Assembly (NCBI RefSeq): GCF_032854445.1
Contig: NW_027017988.1
Location: forward strand, 62,001-126,000
Length of the DNA: 64,000 bases
Direction of reading: 5' to 3'
DNA from: Liolophura sinensis
Lineage: Eukaryota; Mollusca; Polyplacophora; Chitonida; Chitonidae
The translations under genes were made by a program, and so were the position numbers. The notes below the pieces were generated by a model. The model ran no database searches and had not been told where the DNA came from. It worked only from the letters and a program-made list of their open reading frames with translations. Below are positions 53,939 to 64,000 of this stretch, one piece after another; position 1 is the stretch's first letter; the number at the start of each line of letters is the position of its first letter.

Positions 53939-54127
53939 TTATTTATTTATTTATTTGGTGTACTGGGGGAAACCCACGACTACCCGCAGGTTGCCAGAAG
54001 ACCTCCTCATGGACGGCAAAAAGAGGAAGCCAGCCTGAGCTGGACTTGAACTCACAGCGACCGCATCGGTTGGAAGCCCATTGCAGGGCGATGGCGTGCT
54101 GACCCCCTCGGTAACTGAGGCCCTCCT
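53939..54127 (-). mobile_element. SINE-3 (spacer 6)
   Basis: Same element, with one substitution in the head (GGTAACTGAGG, where the others read GATAACTGAGG on the plus strand). Confidence 0.84.
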
Positions 54128-54379
54128 CAAACAAAAATTAAATAAGTAAGTAAAATGTAAAACGTTGTGAGGCCGATAGAAAATCATGTGTTTCTCTAAC
54201 TGATTTCACTCCAATTTATTCTTTCATCCAGCGTGTTGACAGAGTCAGTGGAATTCGGATGTTTAAATGGTTTCAAGCAACGAAGTATCATTACTTCAAG
54301 ATATTAATATAACCTGAAGTCAGGCAGCTTCTAAACCTGGATCACTGTGTTTTCCTGAATCGTTGATTAAATCAATTAA

Positions 54380-54499
54380 CACCATACTGAATCTCTGTTG
54401 CACCGTAAACACCATCCTGAATCTCTGCTGCACAGTAAATACCATCCTGAAACTCTGCTACACAGTAAGCACCATCCTGAATCTCTGCTGCACAGTAAA
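54380..54499. repeat. 30-bp minisatellite, four copies (spacer 6)
   Basis: Same four-unit tract as at 307-426, with one substitution in the second unit (ACACCATCC, where the others read ACATCATCC). Confidence 0.92.
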
Positions 54500-54575
54500 C
54501 ACCGTCAGGAATTTTACACTGACTGCGATCAGATAGCATTTTTCTGTATAGACATGTATGTCGCTGTGCAACTGA

Positions 54576-54943
54576 GTGAGTGAGTGAGTGCTTGGGGTTT
54601 AACGTCGTACTCAACAATTTTTCAGTCATATGACGACGAAGGAATCATTAGGGTGCATGCACGTGTAATGTGCCTCCTTGTTGCAGGAGGACGGATTTTC
54701 ACCGCTCTTTTATTTAGTGCTGCATCACTGAGACGACTTACCGAAGGCAAGTAAGCCGCCCCGCCCGAGCCATTATACTGAAACGGGTCAACCAGTCGTT
54801 GCACTATCCCCTTCATGCTGAACGCCAAACGAGGAAGTTACAACTTCCTCTTTTAAAGTCTTAGGTGTGACTCGACCAAGGATTGATCCTGGATCTACCG
54901 GTCCCGAAGCGGACGCTCTACCAACTGTGCTATCCGGGCCGGT
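54576..54943 (-). mobile_element. SINE-1, uninterrupted, with 3-bp insertion (spacer 6)
   Basis: 368 bp. It has GCAGGAGGACGG where the other copies have GCAGGACGG. The target-site duplication lies at 54564-54575 and 54944-54955. The empty SINE-2 site is at 54875-54887. Confidence 0.91.
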
Positions 54944-55432
54944 CTGTGCAACTGACGATCAGATAACATTTATCTGTAAAGACATGTATGTCTCTGCGCC
55001 ATTTACTGTACCTATGTCTTTCACTTCAGGCAAACCTTAGTCCTCCCATACATAACCCCACCTGACAAGGCTCCTACTCAGGCTATTTTATTTCCTAGTG
55101 AAAGGAAGGCTTTAAGCATACATGTTTGTACATATAATATTAGTGGTGCGAGTTTTCAGTAATCCACAATTAACATATAACAGACCTATCAAAACCCTCA
55201 CAGAATCCAAACGAAGTCCACCGTAAGCACTCTGGAAAAAACATATTAGGAGCTCAAGTACGTCTATATCGCATTTTTTATTTCATTTCTAACATGATGA
55301 GATCACAGAGCTGTTACATTTATCTGTCAAAACCGTTAGTTTAATAAGGTACATATTTGTCCTGAAAGAAAGAGACAAAGTTATTGATCTCATTAACGTA
55401 CGTGTACCTGCCGAAGAGCATCAGTTACCATT

Positions 55433-55822
55433 GTCAGCAAGACTAGTCCCGATATAGAAGAACCGTAGAGAAACCATCAAAGAATTGGGGTCGAATTTTC
55501 TGATCTTATTGCAGTCAGATTAATTTCACAGATATCGTATTCTACACATTTGGCCCATTGCCAGTACGCTGCAAATAGGGGTGCGAAACAATGCATGTAT
55601 TTTTCATTGAGGAATGAAGAAAATGGTTTTAAAAAAGGACAAACATAAGTTCTCTTAAATTTGCATACCTGTAGTTTCCGTTTTAAAAGGCTAAACAAAG
55701 GGCCACTTGACTTAAGAACATGCCTGTTACAATATTACATGTAATTAACTTAAATACGATATGATGGCGTTTAGTTAAACTAAGGTGAATATACCAGAGT
55801 TTGGAAGCGATTTATTCTAAAA
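55433..55822. other. 390-bp spacer tail (spacer 6 copy)
   Basis: Same length as 38511-38900 with only a few substitutions. No recognisable feature. Confidence 0.88.
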
Positions 55823-58800
55823 ATAATTCTTACAATGTTCATCTGGTAACTGAACATGCTATTATAATGATTACAATGTTCATCTTGTAACTGAGCACGC
55901 TATTATACTGATTACAATGTTCATCTTGTAACTGGGCATACTAGTATAATGATTACAATAGTAATTTTGTAACTGAGCATGCTAGTATACTGATTACAAT
56001 GTTCATCTTGTAACTGAACATGCTATTATAATGATTAAAATGTTCATGTTGTAACTGAACATGCTATTATACTGATAACAATGTTCATCTTGTAACTGGG
56101 CATACTAGTATAATGATTACAATGTTCATTTTGTAACTGAATATGCTATTATATTGATTACAATGTTCATCTTGTAACTGAACGTCCTAATATAATGATT
56201 ACAATGTTCATCTGGTAACTGAGTGAGTGCTTGGGTTTTAACGTCGTTCTCTCTGGTAACTGAACATGTTATTATAATGATTACAATGTTCATCTTGTAA
56301 CTGAGCACACTAGTATAATGATTACATTGTTAAATTTGTAACTGAGCATGCTATTAAACTGATTACAATGTTCATCTTGTAATTGAGCATGCTATTATAA
56401 TGATTACAATGTTTATGTTGTAACTGAACATGCTATTATACTGATAACAATGTTCATCTTGTAACTAAGCATGATATTATAATAATTACAATGTTCATTT
56501 TGTAACTGAACATGCTATTATAATGATTACAATGTTCATCTTGTAACTGAACGTCCTAATGTAATGATTACAATGTTCATCTTGTAAGTGAACATGTTAT
56601 TATAATGATTACAATGTTCACCTTGTAAATGAAAATGCCATTACAATAATTACAATATTTATCTTGTAGCAGAACATGCTATTATATCGATTACAATCCT
56701 CACGTTTTAACTAAACGTGCTAAAATAATGATTACAATGTTTATCTTGTAACTGAAGATGCTATTATAATAATTACAAAGGGTGTCTTGTAACTGACCAT
56801 GCTATTATAGTAATTACAAAAATCACCTTGTAACTGAACATGCTATTATAATGATTACAATGTTCACCATGTCACTGAAAGTGATATTATAATAGTTTTA
56901 ATGTTCATTTTGAAACTGAACACGGTATTAGGTTATTGCAATGTTCATCCTGTAACCGAATATGCTATTATAATAATTACAATGTTCATCTTGTAACCGA
57001 GCATGCTATTACAATGATTACAATGTTCATCTTGTAACTGACCATGCTGTTATTATGATTACAATGTTTATCTTGTAACTGAACATGCTAATATAATGAT
57101 TACAATGTTCATTTTGCAACTGAACATGCTTTTTTACTGATTACAATGTTCACCTTGTAACTGAACATGCTATTATAATGATGACAATGTTCATTTTGTA
57201 AATGAGCACGCTATTATACTGTTTACAATGTTCATCTGGTAACTGAACATGCTACTACAATGATTACAATGTTCATCTTGTAACTGAACATGCAATTATA
57301 ATAATTACAATGTTTATCTTGCAACTGAACATGCAATTATAAGGATTATAATGTTCACTTTGTAACTGAACATGCTATTATAATGATTACAATGTTCATC
57401 TTGTAATTGAACGTGCTAATATAATGAATACAATGTTCATTTTGTAAGTGAACATGTTATTATAATGATTACAATGTTCACCTTGTAACTGAATATTCTA
57501 ATGTAATGATTATAATGTCCATTTTGCAACTGAGCATGCTTTTATACTGATTACAATGTTCACTTTGTAACTGATGATGTTTTTATAATGATTACAATGT
57601 TCATCTTGTAACTACATATGCTATAATAATGATTACATTGTTCATTTGTAATAAAATATGCTAATATAATAATTGCAATATTAATTTTGTAACTGAGCAT
57701 GCTATTATATTGATTACAATGATGATTTTGTAACCGTTGACGCTATTATAATGATTACAATGTTTACTTTGTAACTGAACATGCTATTACAATGATTACA
57801 ATGTGCATCTTGTAACTGAACATGCTATTATGTCGATTACAATCTTCATCTTGTAACTGAAAATGATATTATAATGATAACAATGTTTATCTTGCAACTG
57901 AGCATGCTATTATAATGATTACAATGTTCACTTCGTAACTGAACATGCTAATTTATCTATTACAATGTTCCTCTTGTAACTGAGCAGGCTATTGTAATGA
58001 TCACAATGTTCACCTTGTAACTGAGCACATTATTATAATGATTACAATGTTCATCTTGTAACTAAATATGCTATTGTAATGATTACAATGTCCATTTTGC
58101 AACTGAGCATGCTTGTATACTGATTACAATGTTCACCTTGCAACTGATGATGTTTTTATCATGATTACAATGTTCATCTTGTAACTGGGCAGGCTATTGT
58201 AATGATGACAATGTTCACCTTGTAACTGAGCACATTATTATAATGATTACAATGTCCATTTTGCAACTGAGCATGCTTTTATACTGATTACAATGTTCAC
58301 CTTGTAACTGATGATGTTTTTATAAGGATTACAATGTTCATCTTGTAAATACATATGCTATAATAATGATTACAACGGTTATCTTGTAACTGAATATGTT
58401 ATTGTAATGATTACAATATCCATTTTGCAACTGAGCATGCTTGTAAACTGATTACAATGTTCACCTTGCAACTGATGATGTTTTTATAATGATTACAATG
58501 TTCACTTTGTAACTGAACATGCTATTACAATGATTACAATGTTCATCTTGTAACTGAACATGCTATTATGTCGATTACAATCTTCATCTTGCAACTGAGC
58601 ATGATATTATAATGATTACAATGTTCATCTTGTAATTGAACGTGCTAATATAATGAATACAATCTTCATTTTGTAATTGATGATGTTATTATAATGATTA
58701 CAATATTCATCTTGTAACTGAATATGCTAATGTAATGATTACAATGTCCATTTTCCAACTGAGCATGGTTTGATACTGAATACAATGTCCACCTTGTAAC

Positions 58801-61800
58801 TGAACATGCTATTATAATGATTACAATGTTCATCTTGTAACTGAGCATGTTTTTATAATGATACAATGTTCACCTTGTAACTGAACATGCTTTTATAATG
58901 ATTACAATGTTCATCTTGTAATTGAACGTGGTAATATAATGAATACAATGTTTATTTTGTAACTGATGATGTTATTACAATAATTACAATATTCATCTTG
59001 TAAGTGAATATGCTAATGTAATGATTACAATGTCCATTTTGCAACTGAGCATGCTTTTATACTGATTACAATGTTCACCTTGTAACCAATGATTATTTTA
59101 TAATAATTACAATGTTCATCTTGTAACTACATATGCTATAATAATTTTTACAATGTTCATCTTGTAATGATAATATGCTAATATAATGATTGCAATATTC
59201 ATTTTATAACTAAGCATGCTATTATATTGATTACAATGATGATTTTGTGACCGTTGACGCTATTATAATGATTACAATGTTTACCTTGTAACTGAGCACG
59301 CTATTGTAATGATTACAATGTTCACCTTGTAACTGAGCACATTATTTTAATGATTACAATGTTCATCTTGTACCTGAATATGCTATTGTAATGATTACAA
59401 TGTCCATTTTGCAACTGAGCATGCTTGTATACTGATTACAATGTTCACCTTGCAACTGATGATGTTTTTATAATCATTACAATGTTCATCTTGTAACTGA
59501 ACATGCAATTATAAAGATTACATTGTTCACTTTGTAACTGAACATGCTATTACAATGATTACAATGTTCATCTTGTAACTGAACATGCTATTATGTCGAT
59601 TACAATCTTCATCTTGCAACTGAGCATGATATTATAATGATTACAATGTTCATCTTGTAATTGAACGTGCTAATATGATGAATACAATGTTCATTTTGTA
59701 ACTGATGATGTTATTATAATGATTACAATATTCATCTTGTAACTGAATATGCTAATGTAATGATTACAATGTCCATTTTGCAACTGAGCATGCTTTTATA
59801 CTGATTACAAAGTCCACCTTGTAACTGAACATGCTATTTTAATGGTTACAATGTTCATCTTGTAAATAAGCATGTTTTTATAATGATTACAATGTTCACC
59901 TTGTAACTGAACATGCTATTATAATGATGACAATGTTCATTTTGTAAATGAGCACGCTATTATACTGTTTACAATGTTCATCTTGTAACTGAGCATGCTA
60001 TTACAATGATTACAATGTTCATCTTGTAACTGAACATGCAATTATAATAATTACAATGTTTATCTTGCAACTGAACATGCAATTATAAGGATTATATTGT
60101 TCACTTTGTAACTGAACATGCTATTACAATGATTACAATGTTCATCTTGTAACTAAACATGCTATTATGTCGATTACAATCTTCATCTTGCAAGTGAGCA
60201 TGATATCATAATGATTACAATGTTCATCTTGTAATTGAACGTGCTAATAAAATGAATACAATGTTCATTTTGTAACTGATGATGTTATTATAATGATTAC
60301 AATATTCATCTTGTAACTGAATATGCTAATGTAATGATTACAATGTCCATTTTGCAACTGAGCATGCTTTTATACTGATTACAATGTCCACCTTGTAACT
60401 GAACATGCTATTATAATGATTACAATGTTCATCTTGTAACTGAGAATGTCTTTCTAATGATCACAATGTTGACCTTGTAACTGAACATGCTTTTATAATG
60501 ATTACAATGTTCCTCTTGTAATTGAACGTGCTAATATAATGAATACAATGTACATTTTGTAACTGATGATGTTATTATAATGATTACAATGTTCATCTTG
60601 TAAGTGAATATGCTAATGTAATGATTACGATGTCCATTTTGCAAATGAGTATGCTTTTATACTGATTACAATGTTCACCTTGAAACTGATGATGTTTTAT
60701 AATGATTACAATGTTCATCTTGTAACTACATATGCTATAATAATGATTACAATGTTCATCTTGTAATGAAATATGCTAATATCATGATTGAAATATTTAT
60801 TTTGTAACTGAGCATGCCATTATATTGATTACAATGATGATTTTGTAACCGTTGACGTTCTTATAATGATTACAATGTTTACTTTGTAATTGAACGTGCT
60901 AATACAATGTATACAATGTTCATTTTGTAACTGATGATGTTATTATAATTATTACAGAATTCATCTTGTAACTGAATATGCTAATGTAATGATTACAATG
61001 TCCATTTTGCAACTGAGCATGCTTTTATACTGATTACAATGTCCACCTTGTAACTGAACATGCTAATATAATGATTACAATGTTCATCTTGTAACTGAGC
61101 ATGTTTTTATAATGATTACAATGTTCACCTTGTAACTGAACATGCTATTATAGTAATTACAAAAATCACCTTGTAACTGAACATGCTATTATAATGATTA
61201 CAATGTTCACCATGTCACTGAAAGTGATATTATAATAGTTTTAATGTTCATTTTGTAACTGAACACGGTATTAGGTTATTGCAATGTTCATCCTGTAACC
61301 AAATATGCTATTATAATGATTACAATGTTCATCTTGTAACTGAGCATGCTATTACAATGATTACAATGTTCATCTTGTAACTGACCATGCTGTTGTTATG
61401 ATTACAATGTTTATCTTGTAACTGAACAGGCTAATATAATGATTACAATATTCATTTTGCAACTGAACATGCTTTTTTACTGATTACAATGTTCATCTTG
61501 TAACTACATATGCTATAATAATGATTACAATGTTCATCTTGTAATGAAATATGCTAATATAATGATTGCAATATTCATTTTGTAACTGAGCATGATATTA
61601 TAGTAATTACAATAATGATTTTGTAACCGTTGACGCTATTTAATGATTACAATGTTCACCTTGTAACTGAGCATGCTAATATAATGATTTAAATGTTGAC
61701 CTTGTCACTGAACGTGCTATTATAATAATTTTAATGTTCATTTTGTAACTGAACACGGTATTAGGTTATTATAATGTTCATCTTGTAACTGAATATGCTA

Positions 61801-64000
61801 TTATAATGATTGCAATGTTCATCTTGGCACTGAACATTCTATTATAATGATTTCAATGTTCATTTTGTAACTGAACACGCTATTAAATTATAACAATGTT
61901 CATCCTGTAACTAAACATGCTATTATAATGATTACAATGTTCATCTTGTAACTGAGCACGCTATTGTAATGATTACAATGTTCACCTTGTAACTGAGCAC
62001 ATTATTATAATGATTACAATGTTCATCTAGTAACTAAATATGCTATTGTAATGATTACAATGTCCATTTTGCAACTGAGCATGCTTGTATACTGATTACA
62101 ATGTTCACCTTGCAACTGATGATGTTTTTATAATGATTACAATGTTCATCTTGTAATTGAACATGCAATTATAAGGATTACAATGTTCACTTTGTAACTG
62201 AACATGCTATTACAATGATTACAATGTTCATCTTGTAACTGAACATGCTATTATGTCGATTACAATGTTCATCTTGCAACTGAGCATGATATTATAATGA
62301 TTACAATGATCATCTTGTAATTGAACGTGCTAATATAATGAATACAATGTTCATTTTGTAACTGATGATGTTATTATAATGATTACAATATTCATCTTGT
62401 AACTGAATATGCTAATGTAATGATTACAATGCCCATTTTGCAACTGAGCATGCTTTTATACTGATTACAATGTCCACCTTGTAACTGAACATGCTATTAT
62501 ATTGATTTCAATGTTCATCTTGTAACTGAACATGTTTTTATAATGATTACAATGTTCACCTTGTAACTGAACATGCTTTTATAATGATTACAATGTTCAT
62601 CTTGTAATTGAACGTGCTAATATAATGAATACAATGTTCATTTTGTAACTGATGATGTTATTATCATCATTAAAATATTCATCTTGTAACTGAATATGCT
62701 AATGTAATGATTACAATGTCCATTTTGCAACTGAGCATGCTTTTATACTGATTACAATGTCCACCTTGTAACTGAACATGCTATTATAATGATTACATTG
62801 TTCATCTTGTAACTGAGCATGTCTTTATAATGATTACAATGTTCACCTTGTAACTGAACATGCTTTTATAATGATTACAATGTTCATCTTGTAATTGAAC
62901 GTGCTAAAATAATGAATACAATGTACATTTTGTAACTGATGATGATATTATAATGATTACAATGTTCATCTTGTAAGTGAATATGCTAATGTAATGATTA
63001 CAATGTCCATTTTGCAACTGAGCAGGCTTTTATACTGATTACAATGTTCACCTTGTAACTGAGCATGTCTTTATAATGATTACAATGTTCACCTTGTAAC
63101 TGAACATGCTTTTATAATGATTACAATGTTCATCTTGTAAGTGAACGTGCTAAAAAAATGAATACAATGTACATTTTGTAACTGATGATGTTATTATAAT
63201 GATTACAATGTTCATCTTGTAAGTGAATATGCTAATGTAATAATTACAATGTCCATTTTGCAACTGAGCAGGCTTTTATACTGATTACAATGTTCACCTT
63301 GTAACTGATGATGTTTTATAATGATTACAATGTTCATCTTGTAACTGAACATGCTTTTATAATGATTACAATGTTCATTATGTAATTAAACGTGCTAATA
63401 TAATGAATACAATGTTCATTTTGTAACTGATGATGTTATTATAATGATTACAATATTCATCTTGTAAGTGAATATGCTAATGTAATGATTACAATGTCCA
63501 TTTTGCAACTGAGCATGCTTTTATACTGATTACAATTTTCACCTTGTAACTGATGATGTTTTTATAATGATTACAATGTTCATCTTGTAACTACATATGC
63601 TATAATAGTGATTACAATGTTCATCTTGTAATGAAATATGCTAATATAATAAGTGCAATATTCATTTTGTAACTGAGCATGCTATTATATTAATTACAAT
63701 GATGATTTTGTAACCGTTGACGCTATTATAATGATTACAATGTTTACTTTGTAACTGAACATGCTATTACAATGATTACAATCTTCATCTTGTATTTTAA
63801 CATGCTATTATGTCGATTACAATCTTCATCTTGTAACTGAAAATGATATTATAATGATTACAATGTTTATCTTGCAACTGAGCATGCTATTATAATGATT
63901 ACAATGTTCTCTTCGTAACTGAACATGCAATTATAACTATTACAATGTTCATCTTGTAACTGGGCATGTTTTTATAATGATTACAATGTTCATCTTGTAA
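55823..64000. repeat. 41-bp satellite array 6 (cut by window edge)
   Basis: At least 8,178 bp, about 199 units. The start follows array 5 at an offset of 16,922 bp. Near 57,140 it switches to sequence like 47,020-47,240, and near 57,400 to sequence like 44,500 onward. It then runs collinear with array 5 at an offset of 12,867 bp to about 61,900 (for example GTCTTTCTAA at 47581 and 60448). It is therefore a rearranged copy of the array 5 type with several internal junctions. One SINE-tail fragment is at 56211. Confidence 0.95.
56211..56263 (-). mobile_element. SINE tail fragment with TSD (array 6)
   Basis: Same insert and duplication as at 3142. There is a single copy, where array 5 has two. 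Confidence 0.83.

Larger units (their letters stand above)
53194..55822. other. Spacer 6 (long form, most divergent, no SINE-2)
   Basis: 2,629 bp. It carries the 390-bp tail and several private changes, including CTTTCGCTCTTG near 53,680, a small insertion near 53,790, a rearranged A-rich run near 53,835, and a 3-bp GGA-type insertion in SINE-1 near 54,688. No features are recognised at 53194-53938, 54128-54379 or 55000-55432. Confidence 0.94.
1..64000. repeat. Tandem macrosatellite: SINE-bearing spacer plus 41-bp satellite array, repeated
   Basis: The whole window is a head-to-tail series of composite units, each a 2.2-2.6 kb spacer followed by a 6.5-14.3 kb array of 41-bp repeats. Equivalent landmarks recur at 1 and 9019 (9,018 bp apart), then at spacer starts 8141, 18879, 27544, 36277 and 53194 (10,738, 8,665, 8,733 and 16,917 bp apart). 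Spacer copies are nearly identical over kilobases, apart from a few substitutions and clear indels. Nothing in the window looks like a gene. The two window edges fall inside a spacer (left) and an array (right), so the macrosatellite extends beyond both. Confidence 0.96.

Overview
This 64 kb window is non-coding repetitive DNA from a eukaryotic genome. I found no protein-coding gene, no rRNA gene and no intact tRNA gene. About 50.2 kb (78%) consists of six arrays of a degenerate AT-rich 41-bp satellite, roughly 1,220 units. The other 13.8 kb consists of six related spacers of 2.2 to 2.6 kb (the first one partial). Each spacer carries tRNA-derived SINEs on the minus strand. From memory, SINEs with this kind of head, body and 3' tail are abundant in bivalve and gastropod genomes, so a mollusc is the best guess. 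That assignment has not been checked against a database.

Layout: spacer 1 (1-1640, partial), array 1 (1641-8140), spacer 2 (8141-10658), array 2 (10659-18878), spacer 3 (18879-21044), array 3 (21045-27543), spacer 4 (27544-29777), array 4 (29778-36276), spacer 5 (36277-38900), array 5 (38901-53193), spacer 6 (53194-55822), array 6 (55823-64000, running off the end). One spacer plus one array forms a macro-unit. All macro-units lie in the same orientation. Macro-unit lengths measured between spacer starts are 10,738, 8,665, 8,733 and 16,917 bp, and the first two spacers are 9,018 bp apart.

A full spacer contains, in order: about 740 bp of unrecognised sequence; SINE-3 (minus strand, AAAT-type tail); about 250 bp of unrecognised sequence; a 30-bp minisatellite; SINE-1 (365 bp, minus strand, 12-bp target-site duplication, inserted into a 50-bp tandem duplication); and about 430 bp of unrecognised sequence. 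In spacers 1 and 2 only, a second SINE (SINE-2, minus strand, poly-A tail, 13-bp target-site duplication) sits inside SINE-1. Spacers 3 to 6 keep the precise empty site. Spacers 5 and 6 have 390 bp of extra 3' sequence that spacers 1 to 4 lack.

The arrays have several levels of order: 41-bp monomers, a recurrent 5-monomer cycle of 205 bp, blocks of about 3.2 to 3.6 kb, and the macro-unit. A 29-bp fragment of a SINE-1 tail, flanked by a 12-bp target-site duplication, lies inside the satellite at 12 places. It appears to have been captured once and then copied with the satellite. Shared marker differences between macro-units give a mosaic history (tandem duplication plus unequal exchange or conversion) instead of a simple copy series.
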